A stretch of 64,000 bases of DNA from Anisakis pegreffii (Eukaryota; Nematoda; Chromadorea; Rhabditida; Anisakidae), in assembly GCA_035041965.1 (NCBI GenBank), contig JAPYMA010000989.1:1-64000 (forward strand). Reading direction: 5' to 3'. Position 1 is the first letter of the stretch. The number at the start of each line of letters is the position of its first letter. The notes under the pieces were generated by a model, which saw nothing but the letters and a program-made list of their open reading frames with translations, was not told where the DNA came from and did not search any database. The position numbers and the translations under genes were made by a program. Positions 38,985 to 52,951 of the stretch are shown piece after piece.

Positions 38985-41900
38985 GTTAGTATTCTTGGTG
39001 CGAATAGCATTTCATAGAGGAGAAGAAACAACGCAATTCGAATGTCTCAATGAATAATTATGGTCGTTAACGAGAATGTTGAAATGTTGTTGTGCAATTT
39101 GGTGTGCGTATCGCGAATACATCTGAGATGAAGAATGGTTTAGTTATTTGGTTTTATTTATTTATTAATTTACTATTTTTATTTAACAAAAAATTTGTTG
39201 ATTAAACAAAAGTGATCATTAAACAAATTTTTGTAAAAAGAGAATGTGACACAATTCATCGAATTCATCTTCTTCACTCAGTTTTTCCCTTTTTCTTCCT
39301 ATCATCTTGTTTTTTAGCTTTCTGCTCATCTAAAAAGTCGAACAAACGTACTCAAATCGAAACGACCTTCTCAGAAGCAACCCTCAAAGAAGTTTCGAAT
39401 CGAAAACTGAGGAATGAGCAAATCGTTTCGTATTTGATTGAATTTTGAGGGATATGGTATGCTACATGTCTTAAGAATGTAATGAAATTTTATGGCTATA
39501 CGCGAAAAGAATGTGTATTTTTGATTTTGGAATTCGATGCCGTTATAAATATGCGGTTGGGGAATCGCCGAAGAATTATTAGCTGCTTTGATAGATGACT
39601 TCTTCCCTAAAGGCAGGCAACACATCTAAACGCATGAGCAAGAATTCTTTCGATTCTTGAGAAATTTTCGAGCAGATTTATCGAAATTTTCAAAAGTTCG
39701 TCGTTATTATCTCAAAGTGGCAATGGAATTACACGAATGCCGTTCGCTTTCAACACACAATCAAAAAAACGGTATCTGGTAGAGTTCACAAAATCATTTT
39801 AATGTTTTTTTGATAAAAATGATTTTTTGATACGTAACAGTCACTTGAATTGCATATCAGTTTTTGTGCTACTTTCACGAAATTCTTTTTATTTTTTATA
39901 TTGCAGTTTACACACAACGAATGAAACGCTCAGTTCCAGTAATGTTGTTAATCAGTGACGTCCGAAATGTAAGGAACAAAAACGTGTGAAATTTGTTTTT
40001 TTTGAGAGAGGTTTTGAAACGTATGATTATTGAAAAAGAAAGATGTTCAACAGAAGGCAGAAGATACTCACACATATGCTTAATGAATAAGCATTTGTTA
40101 ACACGTTTTGGATACTCATCACCGGTACGGATTCAATCTGAACGTCTGAATGTGCACACGTCATCAGCAACTATGCTACGGATGGTACTAAGTGAGAAGA
40201 TGACACTTAAAACGATCATGTTTAGGCAAGCCATTAACTGAGTAAAAACAAGTGATTAATTTCCATATTTTAATCTTTTTGGATTTTATTGAATTTTAGT
40301 CAACGATTTTGTAAGTTTTCTAATTGTTTTTTAGAAAAATTCGATGATTGCATTGTTGAAATTCTTTGACAATAATTTTCTTCTAGTGAAACAATTTGTT
40401 AAACAGTAAAATTATTCATATTATTTTCGTAATGATTTCCTAACTTTTCAAAGTGAAGTCATTTCGGAATCAATGCCCGATTTGTGTGAAATCAGCAAAG
40501 AAGGGCAAGTATTAATTTAGCACGTCAGTAATTTTTGTGGTGTAGCGTGCTGCGTGTGGATCATTTACCAGAAAAGTCTCTAATTCAATTGATCCTCTAG
40601 AAAGATTACTGAAGTCGATGATTGTTCTTGTGAATTGTTTGCTTCAAGTGTTCGTCCCTGAGAAGTAAAGTTGGAATTTACGGGCCAAAACATGTGACAT
40701 GGATGGAAAGTTGGACGATGAGAAATTATTTGATATGATGTTAGGATGATGATGCTCGATTATGTTCGCATTCAGTAATTTGTCATGCCAATTCAAGTTT
40801 TCGTGATAATGCACCATTTTCAGAATGTTTCTGCTCATTTATTGCATTAATTTCATTACTATAAGATGTGATTCAAAACGTAATTAATCCACCTGAAAGT
40901 GTATATTATTTTTTCGCATACAAATAGAAAGACATTCATCGTCAAATTTACGTTCTTGTTTACTCAGTGATAGCCCAATTGCATTTATCGTTTAGACAGC
41001 ACATCTCATCAGACAACACCAAAATGCATCCAAATATCTCAATCCGATGCAACGAAGCATTTTGTTTTTTGATAGCTAAATGAACTATAAAGTTGCTAAT
41101 AATACTATCGTATTGACAGGTTCATGAAATAATGAATGATTGTTTAAACAAACAAATACTGCGTTCATGGTCATGAATTTTCGAGTAGTCGAAATCGTGT
41201 TGAGCGATTGTAGATAGTCAAAAGAGACTGAAACAAGGCAGAGAAGGGTGAGTAGAATTTGTAACGATCTAAGAATCTTTCAAAACAAAATGTGTTTGTT
41301 TGCGTTAATCAATTGTTGTGATAATAAATCTACAATCGTTCAATCACTAATGATCACCATCAACAAGACGCTTCGAAACATTTGTTCGTTTCTTTTTACA
41401 CTTCAGCATTCGACAATCCCAGCTATCAATTATCCAATAATCATTCGTTTTGATTAGTCATTCTAAATGAGCATTTATCAACTCAGTAAACAACAACGCT
41501 CTTTGCACTTCAATTATAATATCAGTTAAGCATTTCGGATGAGCATACCGTGTTTTTATTTTATATTGCTTTTTAGGGATGTGCATTCTTGGATGAATCA
41601 TGAATTTTAGATGGTTGCATTAACTGCAAGCTCGTTAACGGTTTCAAACAAATTCACAATGTTTCAGGTATTTTAACCTGACTTGAACAGCTGTTACAGT
41701 ACATGATTTGATAGACTCAATTAATTACTCATCGATTTAGAATTCGAATTATCGATCCTAGTTTTTTTAAATTTTTGGTTTGACATAATTTTCTGCTGCC
41801 CAGGAGTAAAAAAATCCTCTTACCAACAAATTGTAATCCTCAAATAATATTCGGGAATCTGTTTATGAAGTGGTTAACTTGATACTCGTATTGAAGGTCA

Positions 41901-44900
41901 ATATCAAAAAAGCAACGCAAGATAAATACATTCTTTACAGTAAATTTACGATACGGAGAGAACAATAAGTAAACATAAGCAGCGGGAAATGGAAGTTTTT
42001 CGAAGATATGTATTCTTTAATGACCGTTAATTTTAGACCAATTCAGATTTGGTTGTTCGATGGAATTTTTATCACTTTAGTTTTGACAGCCTACGAACGG
42101 AGCGGAGCGCCCGTTGAAACAAGACGCGTTCATCATTGGAGTAACCTTCAATGAATTTTATCAGTAACCTTTCAATGAAAGGTTTTTATCACACTCGCAT
42201 TCATTCTGCTTGAAGCATGTTTGAATTGCTACATTCTTCTGTTCTGAATAAAAACAACGATATTTAAAAATAAGGTTGCGTTTACGACAATTGACAATTT
42301 TGATGAACGACGTCAATGTGATGTGTAGACGTTCAATTTCGTTTAGATGCTAATTACCTTAAAAATACTTTCATTGGCTTATAGATATCTCTAATGCGGC
42401 ATAAATGTTCGTCTAGTCATCCGGATGGATACATCTGATGAATTTTGGGAGTTGTGAAGTATTCTTGCTCCGGTCCACTAGGAGTGTTCTTGACAACGAC
42501 TGTTTACAACAATATGTTTAAACTAATGCTAAATTTATGATCCGGACTGTGTTGAATTGTTGATTAATTGCAAACCAATGAATGCCAACATAAGATATAC
42601 TTGACTGAATTGTTGAGCGGAATATAGTATATGTTAAATTTGAGAGATTTACCAAAATTTCATGTGATTCTTTCACTAAATCCTTGACTGTTCACTGATA
42701 ACGATAAGTTGACAGTAAATCTGACTTCCAAATAACCCCTTCAGTTTAATGTGATTTCTTAGCCGGAGAATAGAAGCACATTTCAGAAAAGTACTTGATT
42801 GGGGTGACTGAAGTGAAATGACGAGATAAACAATGGTTTAAAAAAAAAACAAAGAATGTGCTAAACAAGTGAAACTCGTAAAATGTTCAATTAAATTTTT
42901 GTTTGTTTCGATGACATAAAGATTTCCAGGTCTACTCCATGTGCTACAATAATAATGCGATAAGCTTATTTGATAGTAATGATTGGAATTAACGGCGTTC
43001 AACTGCATAAAATTGGCAGAATATGCACGAAACGTCTGAAGTTGTCTTTTTTAACAATTCATTTTTTACGTTTCTTAAACACTCTCTACGTATTTAATTT
43101 CAGGAACTGCTTCAATCAGATTATTCAGTCATTATCAAGATTTTGAATTGTTGGCAATGTTCGTTGTTTTCTTATCACATTCAGTAGGCTTTCTTTTGCC
43201 AGATTAGGCCAATGCGTCACGCATATCAATCATCAAATAAACTTTTTGTGTGCTTTGTTTTCAACTGCAAAAAATGTTTCCTTTCATCAGTTAGTTATCT
43301 TATTTGCACGAAGTTCACTGCTCTCAATGGTATTCAATGCTATTACTTTAAAAGTTCATAATTCTTTTTGAGCGTGCCTACATGACAGCAATCCTCTTCA
43401 GATTTCAGACATTGTTTTGCAATGGGCGTTTTTGGTCTCGTTGCTTTCATTTCCATTGAAAGCTTACCAGTGAAATTAAATGCCGTTCTCATTTGGTTAT
43501 TTTGGTATCTACAGTCGAAATCAACTGAACATTACCAACTTCAAATAATGCACTAAAATTTTATAAGTGATAGTGATGTTAAGAGTAAAGATGATAACAA
43601 TAGTTATAATGACAAGAGAAGAAAATATTGTTGACAAATAAGCAGACGTGATGAGTGACAGCCTCATCTCATTAAGAATTGAATTGAATCTTGAGTGCGT
43701 TGCAATAGGTTCAAGCAATCAGAAGCTATATCGAAGAAAGAGAAGCAGTGAAAATTTATGAGCCGAAACGATACTGAGGTGAAAGGAGTGAGAAATTTAT
43801 GAGATGTGATCAGGTTGATTTATGAGGCGAGAGTATGCAATGATCTCTTGGGCATGTTTTATGTGATTGTACAGCAGGCATATCGCGTCCTCACGACACT
43901 ACTATTATCAATGCACAATCATCCATCTGGAATGAATTCTTTAAACGAGTCACTCGAATATATCAAGAAATTATCGGCAGTACAAAGAAAGTATAATTCA
44001 CAATCACATTCGCAAGTTGATTCGATTCGCATAAATTCTTGTTCTTCTAAGCAGTTTATTTCATAGATAACGCCTCTTCCGGATTATTTTCGGCAATTAA
44101 GGTTCATAAAAGTTTGAAGTTGAAAAGTGAGTTATGTTTCGCACAATAATGGCAACGAAATGAAGGCGCACATAAAGAATACTTCAAATTTTAAGAAGTT
44201 CTCCGTAAAACTGGAACAATGTACGGCCAAGAAATATCACCGAAAAACGTTTCTGGCGCTCTTCTCTCGATCTGAAATCAACTTCACGGAATTTTCAATA
44301 AAATTAAAATGTAACAGTGGTTCCATTGCGTTTTATAATAGGGTCGCTATAATTTCTAGTTTATTGTAGTCATCACTGCCAATAATTCTGTCTTGATCAT
44401 TTACTATAATTTACGAGTTTAACAGAATCGAAATCTGTTGCGGCCTTTGCATTGAAAAAGCTATCTCATTAAGAGATCCTGGAACTGCTCTCACTCAGAA
44501 CTAGGTAGAATGAATAATGAACTTTTAAATGATAGACAGTTGACGACTTTTTTATGGCTGTATAAGATGCATGAAAATTCAAAAAATATCAATCAACAAC
44601 ATATCTATGTATCAATCGAACGAGAATTAGATATGAAACGATAATGGCATACATTGTGTTTGATGTGTTTCAAATGCCTCTCTTTCATGAACGCATGTGC
44701 ATTTGGGTGTTTTGATGTTGTATGACGAACGACAGGAAAAGATGGTTAAGTAAATTAAAGTGATTTTTATGATGGATTGAATCGATGGAAATGTGTTGAG
44801 AGGTGATAAATCAGCGTTTGATTCGCATAATTCATTGTCGATGTCAATTCTTTCTGAGCCGAGCCGTTTCGTTCAACCAAAGCCCATTACTCAGCACGTC

Positions 44901-46256
44901 GTCGGTTGGCCATCGACGCACTTCATCTCTTAACTGCACCACTTTGTCTCTTTGGTTGCTCCTCGAATGAGCACAGTCATCATTTAACCTACATGCAAAC
45001 TGATCGTCTTTTAATACCTAGCAATTCATAAACGGTTGGTTCTGTACAACAATTTATAACATGCATCAAAACACACTCATCCATCCGTTACCTCCGCAAA
45101 AGCACTAATGTCTATACCTCATTAGTATGAAACCCTATGCTCGCGTTGAATACCGTTCATCCAACTGGCTATTCACACTTGCTTTGATTGAACCAAATCA
45201 GCTATTAGGACGAAAGGCAGCATGAGATTTGTTAAGACACGAAATTATCATCAGCATCTATACAATTATGGTATTTATGAAGTGATCATTTTCATTGTTT
45301 ACCTAATTTTGATGCTCAATTTAACGTTCTTTGACCGTGTGGTGGGCACTCTATGCGAAAATCATACTTCTTTCAAATTTTCTTCATTGTTTCAAATTAT
45401 CTTAATTTTGTGCCTGAAGAAAGGCGAAGTGGCTAGAGGGTAGACCTTATGCATTGTGAGAATTACAAAGTTTGAGTTTGAGTAAAGCATTCATTCGCTA
45501 ATGTCTTCGATGAAAATACCTCATGAGTAAGTCCGGGGTGAAGGATGTGTTAAAGTATAGGCCCAAGCCTGACCTTAAGCTTAAGTTTGACTTTCACTGA
45601 TGCGTAAAATATGCTTGTCTGTATCATAGATTCTTTGAGGCTATGATGCTCTGAAGTGGCATATGTTTCGCTAAAAGCTACTGTACGTGCTTTTATCACT
45701 GATCCATAGACTACTCAACTTTTAGGCCAACATTTTAAGGACATAATTTAAGAATGAAGAAATGTCTCTATAAAAGAAGAATGCATTCAGCAAGTTATTG
45801 CATCAAAATTTCAAAACCACTCGAGAATCACCTTTCACCTTCTCGCATTCATCGTCAATTTTTAGTGCCGCAAAAGAGGCAGCATGATTACTGTCGACAA
45901 CATGAACCATGTGACAGCAAATATTCAGTCCATATATAAATCCATCATTTATGTCCATTCTAGAATTCAGCATTTCGCTATTTCTTTTCCGATTATCAAT
46001 ACATTGTGACCTTACTCTCTTTCGTGTTTATATCAGATATAATTGAATTGAAGTGATAAGTAATGATAGACGTTTTAAAAATATGAAATGTTGTTTATTT
46101 AGTTTACGTAAATAAAACAAGTTTCACACAATTTCATCAACAAATTCGGACTGCTTCCTCTTGCCCAAATTTGTTCTTCAAGATGGTTTATTGAATCCTA
46201 AATGAAGCGATCAATCAATCATTTCATCAGTTCATTATTCGATCCACCCAATTCAG

Positions 46257-46296
46257 CAATCAATCAGTCAATTAATCAATCAATCAATCAATCAAC
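46257..46296 (+). repeat. AATC tetranucleotide microsatellite
   Basis: Imperfect AATC run with five nearly perfect units in its second half, inside a wider TCAATCA-rich area (46200-46310). Confidence 0.85.
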
Positions 46297-49200
46297 TCAT
46301 TCATAAATTACATATTTAAAAAACCAACAAACATTGTTTTCTTCCCCTCGCGAAACCAGCACTGGCGTTCATACATGGCACGTTCATCAAAACGATAAGA
46401 TCATATTCTTTCGGTTCCCAAAAAAATAAAATTTTTGGAATTTCATTCACTTCCAAGTGACATTTGGACGATTTTCAAACAAAATATTGTCGTCGTAAAT
46501 CGTTTATTTGTCAACAGTAATAACAATAACAAGAGCAACAGAAAAACAGTCATCAACCCTTCCTTCTTTGAATGCAGAAGTAATATCGGTAAACAAGTTT
46601 AGCGAACGTTGAACGGAACAAACGAGCAAGGATTTTCATAAACGTTAAGTGCGTTTGAGTGATGAGTGTTCGTTTGAATGAATTCAATAAATAAATCCAT
46701 TAATCAATCAATTTTCATCATTATTCATCCTATTTGTTCATTAATCGATTTCATTTATCAATCACTCATTCATATCATATCACATACCATCTATCTATCC
46801 TTCTCTTTCATTTTACTTTAAAACACACAGTTTTTTCAGTGATTTTCATTCGCAACTTTTTGTAGCCGTTTCATAGCGATACACTAAGCTGTTTGATTGG
46901 TACGATTGTCAATCTATCAAAATCAATTTCGTAAAACATCAATCTGATTAAAACGAAACGAAAACTTGTTGTTATCGGTGATGTGTAAATGTGTATGACA
47001 CTCATTCATCACAAAATCTAATATTATTATCATCGTCATTTCTCTTAAGAAGACCACTGAAGACCGTTCATGAAACCGGATAGTAAATTAGATTAGATTG
47101 TTATGACGAATAGATTTTTTTCCATCACTTAATCGCATCATACTTTTTGATGAACGAACATTCAGCAAAAATATACACAACTTTATTGACTAATTTTGTG
47201 ACGAACATTGGCGTTGATGAATTCGATTGCAATTAGCAGTAGTAGCAATGATATCAATTCACTTACACATTGCGATTGTTTCTTTCTGCTCAGTAATTAT
47301 AGAACATAATGCAATTGTTGTGGATGCTTCAACAATTCTTTCGTAATCGGCATTATCTGAACGCATCACTCGTTGATAAATGCCCACAATTTCAAGGTTT
47401 TATGGAAGAGCGAAAAAGATGACAAATGATTGTGCGTCTATATCTATTCGTATATATCTTATCATCGCAATCAACACACCAAAACTCTTCGAGTGTCAAA
47501 CGAAACATCATAGGCATTTGTGCACATCCATCAAATAGTGATGCTGCTTGCTTCACCAAATTTGCAAATCAATTCAACGCATAATGCATAATCCATGCAT
47601 AATCATCCGTCTAATGTAACTGATCAACAACTTATTAACATCTATTTCCAACATAATAACTCATCTCTTGTGCTAAAAGTTTGTTGACGTCTCCGAAAAA
47701 TAATTATTCACGTTTGTTGCCAATCATTCTCATGAATTGTAAATTTGGATCTAAGCAAGAAAAGTTCTAAATGAATGTAAAGCTTCGGGGAGCGAGATCT
47801 GACATGTAAGAAGTTGGGTGAGTACTGAGCAATTGATCCCTCTTCCACGGCACTTAACCTTAACCTTAAGATCCCACTTCTGTGATTAATGGATCATTGC
47901 ACTAGATGAAATTCATGAATGATTTTGAACTGCATTTTATATCGCTAAATGTATGGAAAGAAGGACGCTAAGGAGTGAAGAATGTAAAGATATTTGCAAT
48001 ACCTTGTCGAATCCTGCAGATGAAGAAGTATACACTTGTAATGAGCTGTTGAAATCGCTGTTGATTGAATGAATGAATAAATAAAACCATCTCGTTCACT
48101 TTACTTTAATTGAATTGTATCATAATAATGCATCTAAACTCCATTTTTCCAGACATTTACATGCTTTTATTATCATAGCAAAAACTTGCTTTGATGTTCA
48201 GTTTATAATTGAAGACAGCTGACTTTTGCTCTGGAATGAAAATAAAGACAAAATTTGCAACACAGTTGTCTTTGAGGCTTCCAGATAAAGGATTTTGTTC
48301 TGAATGCATATCGTATGATCTCGATTATGGACTCTTTGAGTTGATAACTTTCTAAACGCTTTTACACGAAAGTAAATTATAGGTGCGCTTCTTGACATAG
48401 TGGAAAGCCGGTAGAGCTGAATGAGAAAATGCCTTGAAGCTACAAAGTCAATGCATTTTTGTGATATTCTTCTTTGATTACGTTGAGGTGATGAGCTCGT
48501 ATTAAGCGCGGTGTTTATTTTAGAAGATGATGAGCGTAGCATGGCATAAAACATTCGAGCTTCTCCAAGACGATCATATACTGAAAAGGAGGGAACCGTG
48601 TTTTGATTTAAACTGTGCATAAGTACGTGTAAAAGTGTCGCCAAAGACCAGAATTTCGATTTCAATTGCCAAGACTGAGCAATGGTCATGTTTAAAATGT
48701 TTCACGAATTTATTCAGAGTTGATGATTGATAATAGAAATTCTTCATAAACGGTCGAACGCAACTCAATGTTTTCGTTCCGAATCGTGTTCACTGATTAG
48801 GTGTTAACAACAATTCAGTACTCGAAAAAAAAAATCAATCGGTTATGGTCAGATTCACATATAGAGTAAACTTTTTTGTTGTATTACAATGAAGTATTTT
48901 TTGCCATTGGTTCGCATTATAAAACAGTGTTTGTGCGTATATGAAAAGAAATCACTGAAACGAAGCAACGTTTGTATCGTTTAAAGATGCTAAATGAGTG
49001 ATAATAAAAGTGATTTATAGAAATGAATTAACTCTGCGAATGAATTGACCCATTCAGCAACACGTCCTACTTTAATAAAATACCCAATCAACCTGTTGCG
49101 TTACTTAATGTCAGCTTATGTTAGTGTACTACTCAAACACAATAAAACGATCAGTCGAATTCCTACAGTTTTTAACTTTCTGATAGATAAAAATAACTCT

Positions 49201-52200
49201 CACGTTTGATATAGCTGATCGCCACTTTTATGACTAACTGATTTCTAGGTAATTTTTCTTCGTCGAACCATTCCAAGCCTTTCGATTGAATCTTTCATTC
49301 GATCTCGACCGGCCATCTTACATTTGAATTCAATGGCCATACGAGTCCTCAGTGAGGTCTAGCACTTTTAAAACCCCTCAAAAAAGTTATTTCAGGAGTG
49401 AGTATAGTAATTTGGAAGGGCGAGTTTAAACAATGGAGTAATATTACGGTCTGATCACTATCTAAAACTGAGCGATATTAGCCAGACGAGTGCTTTGCAA
49501 AGATACTTTGATTGTTGTTATGAATGTTGGAATGGAATCGTTCGTTATGAATGTTCAACTCAAAATGAATGATTACTTCCTTACGAGTATTGTTTATGGC
49601 GAAGATGTTTGATGAAGTGCGCTGCTGCAAAGTCGATTAGAACAGCTCAGCTCATTCGTTTCATTCGACCAATATGGTCATTAATTTTATCGCACATTTA
49701 TATATCATACATTTTGTTTGTGCTCTCCTTTATCATCCTTTATCAACACTTTTAATCGACAGTCATTAATCAACTACTTAATTTCATCGCATAACTTCGT
49801 GCAATTATTTTTCCATCGTTCATTCTTTCTTGTTCATCAATATCAAATTCATATATCCATCATCAAATAAAATTTTTTCATTTGCAAAAAAACTTTTTTT
49901 TGATGAGACTGGAATACGATTCATCAAAAACGTTGCACTCCGAATACGGTTGATACAACATCATTCAGTTACAGTTTTGAAAATATTATTGTGTGCGCAC
50001 ATTCATGAAGAGTGCATACGCATATGAGATCTGTACAAGGAACATTTTTAAAATTTTTTGATTGATGTTTGTTCTTGTGCAGTGCAATGGTCGTATATGG
50101 GATTATCGACATTACTTTCTTATGATAAATATTGACTTATCTACAGCACGCAAATAAACTAATTTTTGTTATAATGAAGTGATGGTCAAATAGTTGCTTA
50201 ATGAAAAGAATGTGTGTGTAAACGTTTCATCTCTTGTCAGTGCACTCGAAAGATGCGAAATACGTTCAAGTGGATGATGAGCAGCAATGAAAATGAATCG
50301 AGTCATTGAGCTGGGTACTTGAACGACAATAGAAGACGACCACTTCTTCTTAGTGGAAGTGTTTGATGATTGCTAGTACAAATATTGTTTATTGATACCG
50401 CTAGCAGAAGTTGTTGCACAAACCAAATCAACTCGCAGTGAAAAGTATAATGGAGTTAACAATGACTCCTTTTGTTGTTGCTATTAATGTGGTGATTAAT
50501 AGGAAACAAGGTTAAGTTGATGATGATTAATGAGAGCGACCGATTCCGCTGGAAAGCTTTTCAATTCACTGCAACCCTTCTTCTCCGTTTTGGCCGATCA
50601 ACGATCTCATAAGCTTCGACATAAAACTATGAACGATGAGAAAGATGAATTCAGTTGATTTACAAATCAATTAATGAACATCTAAACGAAGTCTGTCTAC
50701 TTTCCATACACTCATAAACATTTCAGTTTTGCAATAAGAGGAAGAAATCAAAAACATGCTTCTCTTGCAGTGCAAACGATAATGAATTTGCTTTATTTAC
50801 AACGCAACAATGAAGATTTTGAAAACTCTCCGTTCAATTGATATTGCTTAAGGATTGATCAAAGGTGGAAATATTGTTTTATTTATTTTGTTAGCAATCG
50901 AAATCAATAGCAAAATGAATTAGGAGTCACTCGAAGTTTGGAGATGAAGATGAAGAAAATTCTTTACGACTGCTCAATTCTTAGCCATTCAGTCAGTTCC
51001 ATTGCTGTTGCGTACTGGCAGGTGCTGTGTGTGACGATTAATTAAATAATGAATGAATCCAATATAAGAATAATAAAGGTAATCGAAGATGCGCACTTCG
51101 CTTTTCGAAATTAGCCCAAACAAATTACTTTCCTGAATGGATGAACGTTTTAGGTTGTCATAAATCTAAACAGAAGACAATTTGTGCAGTGGAGTAACGT
51201 CGTAAATTAACAGAAATTCTCGCCGCCTCAGCGCTTTCTATCTACTGACCATAACCGAAAAGTGGACGGCAGGTCTCATTGCAATTGATAACATTAATTG
51301 ATCTTTTCCATGACCTACCATAAACACACTTGGTTTGTCAATCTTACAAATCTGATATAATTAAAGGCCACGTCCTCAACTAATGAATACTCAACTTCCA
51401 AGAAACAGATGTTGAATTGAAATGCTGCAAAAATCCTGACGGATGCTAGTACACAATGGAAATTTTTCAAAGTGAACAAATTCAGAGATTTTGCTTTATC
51501 GTTCTTACACTCAAGAAAAATCACACTGGACCGCTTCTTGACACCTTTCACGTTTCACTTTCACCTTCAAGTTTCGCACGTCCGGATAACATCAACTATG
51601 CATGATTATGAAGGGCACTCTAGCTTTGTCTATCGTAGTGAATGTTCGCTCTTCACAGAACAATAGTCGAATGATATAACATTTCACATGCACTGAGTGT
51701 TTATTCATGAATGGAGCCGAGCCCACTTGCAGTTTGTTTCTGTAATAAAATTCTTTAACGGCGAATAGTGATGGCGGCATCTGATGTGTTTTAGTGATCG
51801 TTCTAACAATTTGATATGATATAAACTCATCGAATTTATCACAAAACCAATTCGTTGGCATATATCGCAAACAGACTTTGTGTGAAATTGATCGTTTGAA
51901 GATGCCGCCACACAACAAAACATCATTAAAATCGAAACGCGCACAATGTAAAACGCATTGTGAAATTAGCACCAAATCATTCGATTGAGCACTAGTTATG
52001 TTCAATTACTTGTCATATTCCCTCGCATTCCCACTGAAGAAATTGTTAACATAATAAAAATGGAATTCGTTCATTTTTGTTTGCGACTGATTACAACTCT
52101 TTTTTTTTGAAAATATTTTCAGATGTAGCATGTCCGATGATCACTTGATCTCATAGGGGCAAAATTTTTGAAAAGAACAGTAAGTGAATGTATGTTGCAT

Positions 52201-52924
52201 GAATGCACACAATGAATATCCGTTTATTCATAAGTGGCAATTATTTCGATCACTTCTCGTAGGAATTGTACAAAAAATCAAGCAGACGGTAAACGCCTCA
52301 ATTGTTACACATTCCTGGTTGAGACAGAGTCTCGAAGTTTTGCATTCAATTCGCTATGAGCATTGCTGGATACGAATCCACTGAGCAAATTCATTGATGG
52401 AAGACGGTAGCGCTGTCGACTGGGATGATCATAGCGGTAAAAATGATGATGAAAGTGAAGGTAATAAAATAATCATAAAAGTCTTGGTGGATATCTCATA
52501 GGAAAGAGATATGAAAGCAAACGGTAGATAGCAACACGGAATGATAAGAACAGTTGACTGATAAGCGATGATCAGCTTATTGGTTATAAGCAGAGTTATT
52601 GTATTAGTGAGTTACGTAATGAGTGAGCCGATCAATCTTAAATCGAATCGTGAAAAGTAAAGATGCAAAGGTAACGATTTGATGAGTATTCTTTACTTCA
52701 AACATTACATAGAATATGGTGATGTGGCCGACGTTGTTGAACTGAAACGAAATGACAACGGATAAGATTGATGAAGATGAATATGAATTATTGTCACATT
52801 TAAGCGATTGTAATGAACATTTGAACATTGCATATCTATCGACATGATATGATATATGGATGTGTTTTGCTGCTACATATGACCGAAAGGAAGACGGTCA
52901 ACCAATTGAAACAAAATGTGCTTG

Positions 52925-52951
52925 GCTGCTGCTGCTGCTACTGCTGCTGAT
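52925..52951 (+). repeat. CTG trinucleotide microsatellite
   Basis: Run of GCT/CTG units with one CTA interruption. It lies in no supported coding exon. Confidence 0.8.

Noticed and set aside
51592..52005. 137-codon minus-strand frame
   Set aside because: Overlaps other open frames on both strands and has no recognisable domain.
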